From Centrapalus pauciflorus (lineage: Eukaryota > Streptophyta > Magnoliopsida > Asterales > Asteraceae): a stretch of 64,000 nt of DNA. Under the pieces are notes generated by a model. That model had not been told where the DNA came from, ran no database searches, and saw only the letters and a program-made list of their open reading frames with translations. The translations under genes were made by a program, and so were the position numbers. The stretch covers positions 2,091,932 through 2,155,931 of the forward strand of contig JAANYP010004771.1 in assembly GCA_020465985.1 (NCBI GenBank), read 5' to 3'. Shown one piece after another: positions 25,313 through 37,827 of this stretch; the stretch's first letter is position 1; the number at the start of each line of letters is the position of its first letter.

Positions 25313-25675
25313 CTATATAACTTCTTCCCCCAACCCTAACCCTTTCTTCATTCCTTCGTAATTAATCACCCTTCACAACCACCCTTTTCCTTCCTTCCTT
25401 CTTCAATTCATCCATCACAACTAGGGTTTCTCTGGATCTAACCCAATCAAATGATGCCAAGTCAGCATCTGTGATACGCACCCATTTTTCAATTTCAAAG
25501 CAAACGTTTGATTTGCTCCTAAAATGTCATTGTTTACTGGTGCGGCATCTTCAAGATTCACATTCCAATACTTAACTTTACAGTTTTTCGTAATGAGAAT
25601 CTTGATGATGCTGCATCTGAAATCAATTGACTATATCAAAATTAACGAATCCGTCAAGATTGTGATGAAAAAGAG
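25313..25675 (+). promoter_or_regulatory. Promoter-like region and candidate first exon of an unknown transcript
   Basis: A CTATATAA box (25313-25320) is preceded by CCACGTCA (25273-25280) and followed by a pyrimidine-rich leader (CCTTCCTTCCTTC, then AGGGTTTCTCTGG) of the kind seen in plant 5' UTRs. A frame opens at ATG 25524 (MSLFTGAASSRFTFQYLTLQ) and stays open for 50 codons to AAAAAGAG followed by a GT donor (25676). I recognise no family and no second exon. It could equally be a non-coding transcript start or a decayed gene. Confidence 0.3.
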
Positions 25676-26463
25676 GTAATCTTTTGTTATCGTTATTTTG
25701 TGCCTTTTAATTAGTTTCAAAGCCCCTTTCTTGATGTGATTTTTTTTTTCTTTTTCATGTTTTTAAGCTCAAAATTAAGTGGGTTTGAAGCATTTGTAGT
25801 CCTGGCTCGATCTATTTTACTCATATTATTGTTCTTAATTACTATCGATTTATTGATGAATTTTCAATTGTTACCGTCTTTGAGTATTAATTCATGTCTA
25901 TATATCATATATGTGTGTAGAAAAGATGGGTTATTAGATTATATTTAGAGAGGTTGAGTTGGCAAAGATATATGTTTTCAATATAGAACTAACCATGAGT
26001 ATATCTCGATAAATAGAAGAATAAGGCTATCAAATTAAGAAAGCAGTGAAGACATCAAATTTTCAAATCTTAAATCGTACCAATTTTACTTGGGCTTATC
26101 TTAAATTAGTCGTATTTTGCTACTCTATTAAACTCCATCAAGTTCACTTCCTGTGTTAGTAGATATGATACCGATCAATGGGTTTTCATTTTCTTTCAAT
26201 GCCTTCGTTAGAGATCTTTTGAATCGTGAAATGTAAATCCATTCTCCTTAAAAACAAGATTCACACATATGAAACATCTTAATGCACAGTTGGATATGGT
26301 TATAATGAATCCAAACATCTTAAAACATCTTTTTTTGTCAACTTAAGTCGGTGTTAAATTTGTCTTAATTAGAATTTTGATCACTTAATTACTAAATCTT
26401 GGCATCTTGTTTATCTTCTTAATTAGGGTATATACATATATCCATACATAATATTTGTACCAT

Positions 26464-27072
26464 TTAAGTATATAACATGCATAAAAGAAGTATATTGATC
26501 GAATAAGCTATGGACATGGCTTCATAAGCTTGATTAGGTTGGAAGAGTCGTGGTGGGGGCATGTCACCGCTTTTACTTTTAACTTGACAAGAACATCGAA
26601 ACTTTTTTCTAGTTGGATTCCAAAGTGAGACTGAGTTAACGATATAGACCATTAACTCATCATCGCATGCCTCACAAACAGTGTGATATGATGCATAAGG
26701 TTTTAAATAGAACATATTATTGATATATATATATAACAGGAAATAGAAGACAATTTTTGAAATTTGAAATTTATTCATCAAGAAAACCACATCTTATGCA
26801 ACTAGTTTTACTTGTGAACTTATGTTTAATAAATTGATTGAGATAATTCGTGAAATTAACATACAAATCTTCTTTTTCTTTTGCAAAAGATTGAATTTCA
26901 AATAAATTTTATGATGGAAATTGTAGGCAAATACATTGCATTTGATTGGAAGGAAGAACATGTGGTTGTAGTGTTTGTTCCTGAAAATTATTGACTCCCA
27001 TAGTACTAAATGATGGTGATAGCTGCTTGTATCAAATCCAACCAGCTTCTTTGATTTTGAACTTTCTATCAC
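26464..27072 (-). pseudogene. Possible F-box-associated protein fragment
   Basis: The minus-strand frame 26790-26464 contains DDELMVYIVNSVSLWNPTRK, resembling the SLWNPTTRK motif of plant F-box-associated domains. A preceding frame (27072-26794, LVGFDTSSYHHHLVLWESI) may be an upstream piece in another frame. No F-box motif, start or full domain is visible, so this is at best an eroded fragment. The match rests on a single motif. Confidence 0.28.
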
Positions 27073-27751
27073 CTCTCTTCGTTTTCAATTCAAATAAAAA
27101 GAAAAATGAAGTGACGTAACATAACGTAACGTAACAATTTTATGATCGTACAATGACACATCTGTTATACAGTTGTACATGTGCAACAAACATAGCTGTT
27201 ATACAGTTGTATAATACAATAAACAAAATGTTGATGATTTAATATTTTTAGGAAATTGCAAGAATGGTGTTAACACAATGTTGGTTAATTATATAACATT
27301 ACATCAGCTAGTTTAATAGAGGTTAATATAATAGAGGTTTTAATCATTATTTTATAATATTTATGGTTTATTTTTTATATACATAGAGATATTATTGTAG
27401 TTAATCACTCTAGTTTATTTTTTCTATCATCAAATTTCATATAAGAGAAATAATTGGTACCATATAAAGTTAAGTTAAAGATAAACTTACAATGCCATTG
27501 CATATTATTATCTTAACTTAACATTGCTGTATGTAAAAATAAAAATGGACTCTTGTCCTATCCAAATCAATCTATGGAGTCACACACACACATATTCTTG
27601 TTGTTACTTGATCACTATTGATTTGATTGAGTGTATTTTACTTCTTTATTCAGGGATCGATATCTATCACTCTAAATGTTGGAGTTGTGGTTTTCAATAT
27701 ATGTATTTGGGTTGGAAAAATTAACCCATAAAGAAAGAGCATTTAAATCAT

Positions 27752-28279
27752 GGTTATTAAGGTCATAGGATAGGTCGATCTTATGATCCCAACTTTGGAT
27801 TTTGATAATGATCGATACGGGATCTGCATTACGCATGATCGTAAACGAGATCGTGTAAACGACGGTAAGATCGGTTATCTATCCGATCCTACAAATTATC
27901 TGGTCCAGACCTTTTACCTGGTTTTACCATAGGATCGTTTTCAAGATGGTGGATTGTTAACTGATCCGATCCTACAGTTTATCCTTGACCTGGTAGGATA
28001 ATGGATTGAATCTTAGGATCGTGGGATTGCTTGACTTATTTTGCATTTCTATAAACATTTGAGACATGAACACACACTTTTTTTTTCAATTTAATGTATA
28101 AATATTTCTTTAAAATGTTATATAATTAGTTTACAATGTTAAATTATAAATTAGGGTACCTAGAATTTTTTTTAGAAAATTAATGATTTTGTGGCAGAAT
28201 CTTACTATTTCGATCCGATACTACGATTCCGATCTTGCTAGAACCAAAACAACTTTACGTAAAATCACGATCTTGATAA
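27752..28279. mobile_element. Inverted-repeat MITE with GATC-rich arms
   Basis: The left end GGTTATTAAGGTCATAGGAT is mirrored by the right end ATCACGATCTTGATAACC. The arms share repeated GATCGTGATCC/GATCCTA-like phrases. The target duplication is not clear, so the superfamily is not assigned. Confidence 0.6.
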
Positions 28280-29168
28280 CCTTTACTTTAGTTTGTTTTC
28301 AAAGCTATTTTATTGATTCTTTAATTTAATGCCAATTAAATAATTTAGCATTCTACAACTTAACAATTTATAAATTCAAAGTTTCTCTTTTTGTATGTTA
28401 TTAAATAATTGTTTCTTATAGTCATTATGATAAATCGACCAAACTTTTATTTTTTTTATGCATAATTGTGCATTTGAAAATGTATAGAACTATGAATATG
28501 CGGCTAATTTGTCTTGGTTTTATTATTATTATTAAATATGGATAGATTGATTAATGTTGTACTACGTACGTAATTAAAATTTTGTTAATAAATTATCTAA
28601 ATGCTATATTTTAAACATGAAAAATGGACTTATTCTCCAAGTTTCTGGTCATACTCACACTTTTAACCTTATGTTAACTGTTTTTAAAATCTACATTATT
28701 TCAAAGTAATTAAACATCAACTTTTATAAATATTATATAATCATTGTATACATGCGTAAACTTTGAATGTATAGATGATTTACATATTCAAGCTGTAATT
28801 ATTTATAGCATGATTTGTGGATTTGAAAGAATTTCAAAGAATATTTAATTTAAAGAGGTCTTTTTTTTTCAAACGATCATCTATTATTTTCAGTTTAATC
28901 CATTAATTTAGTCATTAAAGTCATTCAAAATACGTCCATATGAAATTTATTTTTTTCCTTTTATGTTACAGTTTATCAATTTCACAATAAAAATATAACT
29001 TTTAGTATTTTGTAAAATATATTTGTATTTTTATTTATTTTCGAAAAGCAAAAAATATTTGAAATAACCTATCTATTGATACAAAAGAGATCGAAATGTA
29101 CATTTCATTTATTAAAATTTCAGTATGGGTTGCGTGTGCGTGCACAGACACACACATATGGATGAGAT
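28280..29168. other. AT-rich stretch, no gene
   Basis: I see no gene, bounded repeat or RNA feature. Confidence 0.5.
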
Positions 29169-29267
29169 CACTACAAGAAAATGGGGTTTTAGCGGCGACA
29201 AAAGTCGCTGCTAATGCCTTTAGCGGCGACATGTCGCCGCTATAAAGGCGCTGCTAATGCCTTTAGA
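29169..29267 (+). mobile_element. CACTA transposon terminal fragment
   Basis: Begins CACTACAAGAAAATGGGGTT and continues with alternating GCGGCGACA / TGTCGCCGC and CTGCTAATGCCTTTAG repeats typical of CACTA subterminal DNA. The other end is not present, and the sequence switches to a (TA)n-bordered MITE remnant at about 29268. It belongs to a different CACTA family from the 16.8-22.5 kb element. Confidence 0.75.
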
Positions 29268-29410
29268 TTATGTGAACTTGTTATCATAATATAATTTTGT
29301 ACATATATATATATTACACATTTGCATTGAATTTAACATTTTATCGTAATAAACACATGTTAATTTAATATGGTACTCTATGAATCTCAACCCCCCACGC
29401 GCACACACAC

Positions 29411-29539
<129 letters not shown>

Positions 29540-29801
29540 GGGGTGGGTTCAATGGAGAACCTCCATGCATCGAAGAACCTCAATGCACCACCACAAATGC
29601 ATCACAATTCCCCCGTAATGCATCATTATTTTCACGTGATGCATCAAATTCTCGAGTGATGCATCGATTTTTACATTATTTCCACTTGATGTATCATTCC
29701 TGCGTGATGCATCGAATTCTAAGTGATGCATTTCAATTTTCTAACGATACATTGTGGTTCTCCAAGGTTCTTTGATGCATAAGGTTCTCCATTGAACCCA
29801 C

Positions 29802-29804
<3 letters not shown>
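29540..29804. mobile_element. (TA)n-bordered MITE, type B, third copy
   Basis: The ends GGGGTGGGTTCAATGGAGAA and GGTTCTCCATTGAACCCACC CC are near-perfect inverted repeats, with TA tracts directly outside both. Eight GATGCATC-like motifs recur inside (29595-29735), several as TGATGCATC followed by AAATTC/GATTT linkers. Confidence 0.87.

Positions 29805-29895
<91 letters not shown>
29805..29895. repeat. (TA)n microsatellite
   Basis: About 91 bp of TA shared as a border by two different inverted-repeat elements. Confidence 0.98.
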
Positions 29896-29897
<2 letters not shown>

Positions 29898-30302
29898 GAG
29901 AGTAAAAATCTTTCAATTCCATGAGAATTATATTAACATTTGTGCTTTTAATGTGTAAAATTGTGAATTTGATGCTAAACTTTGTACATTTGATAAATTT
30001 ATTCATTTCATGTAAACATTTATACATCTCATGGTAAAATTGTTCAGTTTATGTACGAATTTATGCATGTGACAAAATTTGTGCAGTTAACGTTCAAATT
30101 TGTGTATTTAATGTATAATTTAATAAATTTATTGTTTAAAGATAATTTTAATGTTAGATTATGGTATTTATTAATATTGAAGACCAAGAATAATTTTAAG
30201 TTATAAATTTAAGTTTAAATTTGTGCATTTGATGTACAAATTTGTGCATTTTTTTAGTGGTTCTCATGTTCTCACGGAATTGAGGGGTTTTTACTGAAAC
30301 CC
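29896..30302. mobile_element. (TA)n-bordered MITE, GGGAGAGT family, with ~20-bp iterons
   Basis: Left end GGGAGAGTAAAAATCTTTCA followed by ATTCC; right end the inverse of GGGTTTCAGTAAAAACCCCT. Between them, degenerate units like AATTTGTGCATTTGATGTAC recur at roughly 20 bp from about 29940 to 30110 and again near 30215-30250. (CA)n and short TA runs follow the right end. Confidence 0.75.
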
Positions 30303-30335
30303 AACCACACACACACATATACATATATATAAATC

Positions 30336-30707
30336 AGGTTCAAAAGAGTACTCTAGATAATCAAGATAGTATCGAACGCACTCCCTTGTGAATGATAATT
30401 CATCCTGGATTTTTTATAAACATAAATATGTATAAACCAAGATTAATATAAAACTTTATATCAAAAGAATCATATTAAGATTTAAAAAATAAATCTTGTA
30501 AATGGTTGAAAAAATCATGTGAATGATCACTCATAGAAATACATATATTCTAGTTTAAGAATGTAGAATTAGTAAATGTATATGAAAATTACATATCATG
30601 TATGTATAATATAAACATTATTGTGAAAGCTAGAAAATTGTAAGACTTTTTTATTTTAAGATCGGTCCCTTTGGGTGTACTCGATTTTGAGTGATATTTT
30701 TTTCGAA
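30336..30707. mobile_element. (TA)n-bordered MITE related to the GGTTCGAG family, copy 3
   Basis: Starts AGGTTCAAAAGAGTACTC and ends GAGTGATATTTTTTTCGAA; internal phrases (TAAACATAAATATG, ACATATCATG) are distantly like the other copies. The ends are more eroded than in copies 1 and 2. Confidence 0.6.
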
Positions 30708-31450
30708 TGTAAATCTACATACACACACATATATTTGGTTATAAAGAAAATTACATATATATGGGTTGAGCCAGGTAAATCATAGATATGTGCACAATTA
30801 CATTACTTATATAAAAGGTAGGTTAATTAATTGATGTTTAAATAAAATTATTGTTTATAGTTAAGTTATGATTGGTGCCCACCTGAAGATTTTCATGATC
30901 TTTGCCAAAAGAAACCAAATTCAGAGTAGCTTTTTCTCCATGTACAAGTTTTTTAGGGCCACATCAATAATGCTCTTGCTCTCTCTCTCTACCTATACTA
31001 TCTATATATGTCCTCTCACTCCTCAATACATATATGTACAAAGACCTTCAGCAACAATGTGAACTGGCAAAAGAGATTGGTGGGGCCCATTCCTTAAGTG
31101 ACGTCGGATGGGATGACATGGCTGCGCGTTTGCACGCGCGCACACACACGTACATACATATATATGGAGAAGGTGCATATATGCGTATGTGGAATGAAAT
31201 AACAACAATACACGTATATATATATGGAGAAAGTATTTCATGCACCAGTTAAGTTAAAAAAACAACGTAAAAAGTTACGATTTTATTGATATCGATCTTG
31301 AATGTTTTACTTGTATTCCTTCATCAGTTAAGTGCAATTCTTACCTACAAAACCATGGCTTACGATTTTATTGACATCGACTTGTAGCTTTAAAGTTTCA
31401 TACATACATATACATACATGCACACACAGATATATATAGATATAGAATAT

Positions 31451-31822
31451 GGTTCGAGAGAGTAGCACCCCTATGCAGCGCATCAGAGACTAACCACCTT
31501 TAAAAAAATCTTTTTTAAATTTCTTTTTCATAAACATTTTTTAATTAATGTTATAAAGATCATACGTAAATTTCACATACATTCACATTTCCTAGCTCCT
31601 AAAAAATGATGTGAACATACATTACATAAATTTGAACATATGTGAACGTGCATATATGTGATGCGTGATTTATTGCACTTAGAGTGTTCGAATTTGCGTG
31701 AAATTTATGTGTCATCTGTGTAATGTTAATTAAAACATGTTTATGAAAAAAAATTACAAAAAAATTAAATTTGAAATTGATACTTTCAGGTGCGCTGTAT
31801 AACAGGTGGTACTCACTTGACC
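31451..31822. mobile_element. (TA)n-bordered MITE, GGTTCGAG family, copy 4
   Basis: Left end GGTTCGAGAGAGTAGCACCC, right end GGTGGTACTCACTTGACC. Inner phrases (CTCCTAAAAAATGATGTGAA, CTTAGAGTGTTCGAATTTGC) match copy 1 at 10901-11270 almost word for word. Flanked by short TATA runs. Confidence 0.85.
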
Positions 31823-33442
31823 TAAATCTATATATGTGTATGTATGTATCACGTTGCTCGAACCATTAACCTTTTGATTATGGTATGTCATTGTCAATTT
31901 CAAATATAGGACCACTTTATTTGTTTACCGTATCTAATATCTTCTCTTGGTGTTTATGAATTTATTTTAGCCAATCCATCTAGTAATTATGGATTTATGG
32001 GGCGGTCGTTCAGTCGCCTGCCTGCCTGCAAACCCTAAAAGCTAACATAAGTGAAAGTACTATATCACCTTTTGCACATTTAACTAGTTAGTTAATGCAT
32101 GCAAGACTATTTACCATTTTATACATTTAACTATTCTACCAATTTCGACCTAATGGGTCGGAGGCTCAAAATGACTCATAGTAAACTGAACATATTGATA
32201 ATTTTTTGAAAAAATGAATCCTAGAAATGATGTACTAAATAATTTGTTCTTAGATGTTTTTTTTTAACTATTATATAAGAATTTTGATTTTTGGCTATTG
32301 GCCAGTTTGGTTAAATGGATTGGATTTTCCACCTTGTTATGGGCACTTTTGAAGGAAAAAGAACAAACAACAATGAATTTATTTATAATTTAATAAATCG
32401 TTATATAAATATCTACATGACAGTTTATTATTTACTTTCTTTTCCCCATTGAATTATTAAAACCTCATGGATAAAGATGCACAAAATTCGGATTGTGTCC
32501 GAACCGGATCGGATTTTAACCGATCCGGATTTTATGCCCGAATAAATTCAAAACTGGATCTATTATAAATCGATCCATCTTTAGAAAAAAACTTGCTACA
32601 CCAAAACCAGTTTCGAATCAAAATCAAATATTCTGAATTTTAGTGCGCATCTAAGACTTTTAGAGTTTTAGTGCACATCTTTACTCACGGACTAAAACTT
32701 GTACTAAAGGATCCAACAAACAATCGACCTTGACAATTCACATGAAGGAGCAGACTACAAATATTGGGCTTTGACTGGCCCATACATTATCAATCAAAGG
32801 ACTTCAAGATCTTGATTCAAAATGGGTTTATGTTATAACTTTCGGGTTAGGAAGGGAGAAAGGATATTTACCAAGACTACTGAAAGAGCACAGATTCGGC
32901 TTGGAAGTTCTCACTCGGGCTACTAATCTCCTCTTCTCCTCCTGAAGGCATCTAAAAGGTACGATTGTTCAGGACCCAAAATTTTATGAGCTCCTAATTT
33001 TATAAGTTCTCAACATAAATGAAATGCAGATAATTTTTTAACTTATCAAGGGAGAGAAAAATAAATGTATATTTGTACACACAAATGTGTGTGTGTCTCA
33101 CTATGTGTATGTGTGTGCGTCTACGTGTGTGTGACTCTATGTGAATTTGTTTATGTGTGTATGTGTTGGACCCTCTTATATGTTTTCGGCTGGGACCCCA
33201 AAAATCAATTTTTCGACCTTGATAACTTTTGTTGTTTCTATCGTACATCAACCCAATGATCCCTTTTCGGTTTATCTAAAAATAATATACACACCAAATG
33301 TCTGTGTGTGTGTCATTGAAGGTATAAATGCTAATGCATATCCTCCAATCCTCGAGTCGCATACATCGGGCAAGCAAAATTGGGTATCACGTTTTAGATT
33401 AGTTTCTAATGGATTGTGAATGTATTTTGTTAATTTAATAAA
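31823..33442. other. Intergenic stretch without a recognised gene
   Basis: AT-rich, with (GT)n-like tracts at 33080-33165 and 33300. The piece at 32490-32560 (AACCGGATCGGATTTTAACC) looks like a fold-back fragment. ORFs here are short and repeat-driven. Confidence 0.45.
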
Positions 33443-33735
33443 TCTATCTCTTCTATTTAATGAGTAACTAAATGTCAAATGTCACTTGAGTGGAATACTA
33501 ATTGACTTAACAAGGATATGACAAGTGTACATATTATTTTTACTATTAATCAATTAATGAATCTATATTTATATCCATTATAATCTTAACAAACAACATT
33601 TAAAAGATATTTTAATAATAATAATAAATTTAAAAGTTATTAATAAACATATTAGTTTTTTTTATATTAAATTTATATAGTTTAAAAATAGATATTTATT
33701 ACAACTTCTGTGGAATACACATGTTAATAAACTAG
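33443..33735 (+). mobile_element. Short Helitron-like element
   Basis: Begins at A|TCTATCTCTTCTATTTAATG, parallel to the TCTATCTATACTATTAAAAG starts at 34972 and 40718, and ends TTAATAAACTAG|T. The 3' hairpin (TGTGGAATACACA) is imperfect. No RepHel coding. Confidence 0.6.
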
Positions 33736-34047
33736 TAATAATAACAATTTACGGTGAGATTTAGATAAAGAAAGAACCGTCATTTTGGCGGGGAAACAAC
33801 ATAATTACATAATCATAAATGCATCTGTTGTATAAATTAATATTTTTTTTATTGTGTAAAATATACAGATATCATATATTTTTTTCATTGTTTTCTTCTT
33901 TAAAGGTGTAAAGAAAAAACAAAATGATTTCAAAGGCAAAATGATCATTTTGTCTTTGATTCAACGTCAAATTTCAAGTTTATTGTTAGAGCGAAGAAAT
34001 ATGCACACGTGTCTTTTATTTATTGTATTGCTGATTGATTTTCTTTA

Positions 34048-34345
34048 GGGTTTATTATGAAAAAAACCAACATGTTTTCACGTTGTTTGTGTTTCGTCAC
34101 TGCATGTTATTTTTTCCGTAAAAAAAACCTTAAGTTATTCATGACTTTTTGGTTTAGTGAAATTTGGACATTAAAACCCGATTTTTTAATTTTTTAAAGC
34201 CCGGTTTATAAATTATAACCGGGGTCTAATGTCATATTTCACTAAACCAAATAAAATATCTTAAAGTTTTTTTTGGAAAAAATAACATGGAGGGACGAAA
34301 ACGCAAAAAACGTGAATACATGTTGGTTTGTTTCATAATAAACTC
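34048..34345. mobile_element. Fold-back element with 9-bp target duplication 5
   Basis: Left end GGGTTTATTATGAAAAAAAC, right end the inverse of GAGTTTATTATGAAACAAAC. Flanks TTTTCTTTA (34039-34047) and TCTTCTTTA (34346-34354) agree at 8 of 9. Arms share CCAACATG and TTCACG. Confidence 0.82.
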
Positions 34346-34465
34346 TCTTCTTTAAAACCAATTTAATATGATTATATAGGTTAAAGATAGAAAAGGGACC
34401 TTAATGACAAATTTTTAATTAGTAGACTTGAATTATAGATATCAATTCTTTTTGAATTCTCAATT

Positions 34466-34467
<2 letters not shown>

Positions 34468-34558
<91 letters not shown>
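34468..34558. repeat. (TA)n microsatellite
   Basis: About 91 bp of TA. Unlike most others in the window, no inverted-repeat element abuts it. Confidence 0.97.
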
Positions 34559-34560
<2 letters not shown>

Positions 34561-34971
34561 TAAAATTCAATTCTCTTATTTCTCGAACAATGATGGAGAA
34601 TTAAGTGAAAACTAAAATTAGGAGGAAAAAATACCACAATCATAAGGTTATTGTATTTTAAAGTTCATGGTTTAGAAAACCAAAGATTTTATCCTCATTT
34701 CTTTTTCTTTCAATTCTTTTACCAGCCGCAACGTTAGATCAATGTAAAGTTGTTAACTTGTGAAATTGATTACTTGTTTGTAGAGGCTCCGGCGATGTGA
34801 AGAGCGTCGCAGGGTGAAGAATAACGTTGAGATTAATGTACTTTTTGAAATATATTTATGGTTTATCAATTGTTTCCATTTATAGGCACATGATTTTGTC
34901 TTCGACCCGGGAACTTACATATATGGGTTAGATGTACATTTTTACTCGACCCGTCAAAGCCATAACCCAAA

Positions 34972-35386
34972 TCTATCTATATTATTAAAAGAGTAACTAT
35001 ACTCATTTCTGGTGAAGCCACGTATCGTTACCATGAATTGACACGTGACAGTTATAGATTTTAAAAAGAATAAAGAAATTTAAATCAGATCTATCCAAAT
35101 ATAATATAATCCACTTTTAAATTCAAATCAAATCAAATCAAACAAAATCTAATAATCTACTAACTTATTAATTATAAGATAATATAATAAAAGTTTAAAA
35201 AAATATATAAGAAAATAATTACTCTTCATATATATTTAGAAATATACAAAATTAATAGGTCATAATAAATAATAATATCACCTTATATACTTTTGTTTAA
35301 AAAATAATATTTATATCTTTATCTTTTTATTTATTATATTTTATATATATTAAAAATATCCGCGTAATACGCGGGTAATAAACTAG
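34972..35386 (+). mobile_element. Non-autonomous Helitron
   Basis: Starts A|TCTATCTATATTATTAAAAG and ends with the perfect hairpin CCGCGTAATACGCGG, then GTAATAAACTAG|T. Insertion between A and T, a TC start and a hairpin plus CTAG end meet all Helitron criteria. About 415 bp, non-coding. Confidence 0.85.
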
Positions 35387-35959
35387 TAACAAAATAAGAA
35401 GGAACAAAACCAATTAATAACCAATTAATATGATCGTTGATAATACCATAAAACCGACAAATTACATGTCAACATCTAGTATCAAATTCGTCCATACTCT
35501 TGCTTTGAAGCTTATTCATAATTTCTTTCTTAAATTTTAAGAAAATTATATACCAAAGCATAAGAATTATATAAATGGTAGTTATTTTCCAAAACATAAC
35601 AAAAAGTTCGATTGGTAACAAGCTAGTTGATGAAATAGATATGACTGAATGATAAGGTTTTAGTATAATGCAAACTTGAGAGTACAATGTAATGAATTAG
35701 AAATGATAACAATAGCACTATATATAGAACATAAAACCCTAAAAGAGATAAACCGTAAAAGCCCAATGAGCTAAACATTATACTATTATACTAATATGAA
35801 ACCTAAAAGAGATAAACCCTAAAAGCTCAATGGACCGAACATTATACTAATATACTAATACTAGTATCGTCAATTGATGTCTATGAGTACATTGGTCGAG
35901 ATTCAAGTACCCCGACAAATAATTTAAGCGGGTATGTATATATCATCTATAATCTATAA

Positions 35960-36247
35960 TCTACCTATTTGTATGATATAAATACTAATAGATGATGTGA
36001 ATAATATGTCATTTGTCGTGTATTTCTTTAATTTGGCACGTGTCGTCTTTCTTTTTACCATTTAATTTCTAAATTTAATTTAAATTTTAAAGCAAACCAA
36101 ATCTATTCAGCCCCGATCTAGTTAATTTAATAACTAATTAACTAAATTTAAATAAATTCTACTATTCTTATAATTATTATATTATACATATTTATAAATA
36201 ATTATTTTTTAAATTAACCCATGTATAATACATGGATACTAACCTAA
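35960..36247 (+). mobile_element. Eroded Helitron
   Basis: 3' hairpin CCATGTATAATACATGG followed by ATACTAACCTAA|C. Internal phrases (TTTAAAGCAAACCAAATC, TAACTAATTAACTAAA) match the Helitron at 40718-40989. The 5' boundary is approximate. Confidence 0.6.
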
Positions 36248-37138
36248 CTATAAATATATAACAACTTAAATACATTTCATTTCTATGCAACACACAATAT
36301 TTTTAGCATATCAAGTAAAAATATTTTAGAAAATAATGAATAGATATCAAATTGTTCGGTAGTTTAATTTAGAATCATTTAAGTAAAATACATTAGTACC
36401 CTTGGGCAAATAGCTAATGTGAAGTGGATGATTGGGATAAGAACGTATATTCCTGGGCCCTAAAGTTTATTTGGTGGTGGATTAAAATATGCGTAACATA
36501 ACAATTTATAATATCCTGCCGGATTGGGCCCACCTTCTCACCCTTTGTCACTTTCAGATTGGGAGGCTGTCATAATTATGAATAATTGAATATATGTTTT
36601 TCTTTGTCCGTAGATGCTGTTAAAAGAGTATAAGTATTATTCTTTGTTATCTATTTATTTAATTTGTCACTTGTCATTTTTTAAAATTATTATGTCATTT
36701 ATTAAAATAAGAGTTTAATATGAAAAAACCAACATTTTTTTCGTGTTTTTTACGATTTAGACCATCAATATTATTTTTCAATAAAAAGTTCTCAAGTTAT
36801 TGTTTTCTAGTGACATAACAATTTTGACAGCATAAATGTTCATTATTTCTTTGACAGCATAAATGTTTACTATGACAAACAAACTTTCTCAATTAACTTA
36901 AAAAAAATATATTTGAAAACTAAAAGATTTTAATATCCAAATGATTGATTTCAATGGAATTGTAGAATGTACACATCCTCTTGATATAAAAAACAAATCT
37001 GACCATTAGATGAGTTGTACCATTTTCTAATGTCATAAAAATCCATGGAATTGATATAGCATATGGTATGAGAATTCCATCGTTTTATAAACATGAAATG
37101 AACTTGTAACCAGAATTGGATTTATTTGTTATTTTTTA

Positions 37139-37827
37139 TGATATTAGTTTGTCAAAAAATATATATATATATAACATAAAAAAGAACACAAATTGTCACA
37201 TGACATCACCATGTTATACCTAAAAAGAAAATTAAACTATATTAATTTTAAAATAAAATAAAAGATAAATATAATTCATTATTTATAATATCTATGAATA
37301 TTAATAAATATAAAAGATAAATACAATTTATTATTTATTAATCTTTAAATATTAATAAACAGATAAGATTTTAAATCTACATCCAAATTATATATATTAT
37401 ATATATATACTTATTTATATATCTAATTTAAAAACAATTATTTGTTTATAAACTTATTAATATATATTAAAAATAAATACAAATTATATAAACAATATTA
37501 AATATTCAAAAATAAACATAATACAGTATTAATATAATCATATAAATTTTGAAGCATTTTGTTTTATGTAAAATTATATTTTCAGATTATATCGATTAAG
37601 TATATATAAATTTAGAAATTAAAAGTTTAAAATGTTAAAAGAAAGTAATTACTGTTCTTGAATATTTAAAAAAAATGGATTATTGATATATATGACAAAT
37701 AACTGTACTTTTATTTTATTTTTTTATAAGAATTAACATGATATGATTTGATTTTAAGTTTACGTACATTTAATTTAACTACTTATCTATTAAAAATTAT
37801 CACGTAATACGTGAGTTCATAAACTAA
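37139..37827 (+). mobile_element. Longer Helitron-like element, 3' end defined
   Basis: Ends with hairpin CACGTAATACGTG, then AGTTCATAAACTAA|T. The body shares phrases such as AAAATAAAATAAAAGATAAAT with 43.5-44.4 kb, suggesting a second, decayed family member there. The 5' end is not fixed. Confidence 0.5.

Noticed and set aside
33065..33419. Cys/Val-rich ORFs on the plus strand
   Set aside because: They follow GTGTGT tracts and have no domain; repeat artefacts.
34468..34558. Treated at first as a border of another inverted-repeat element
   Set aside because: No GGTTCA-type or GGGAGG-type terminus abuts either side; it appears to be a free-standing microsatellite.
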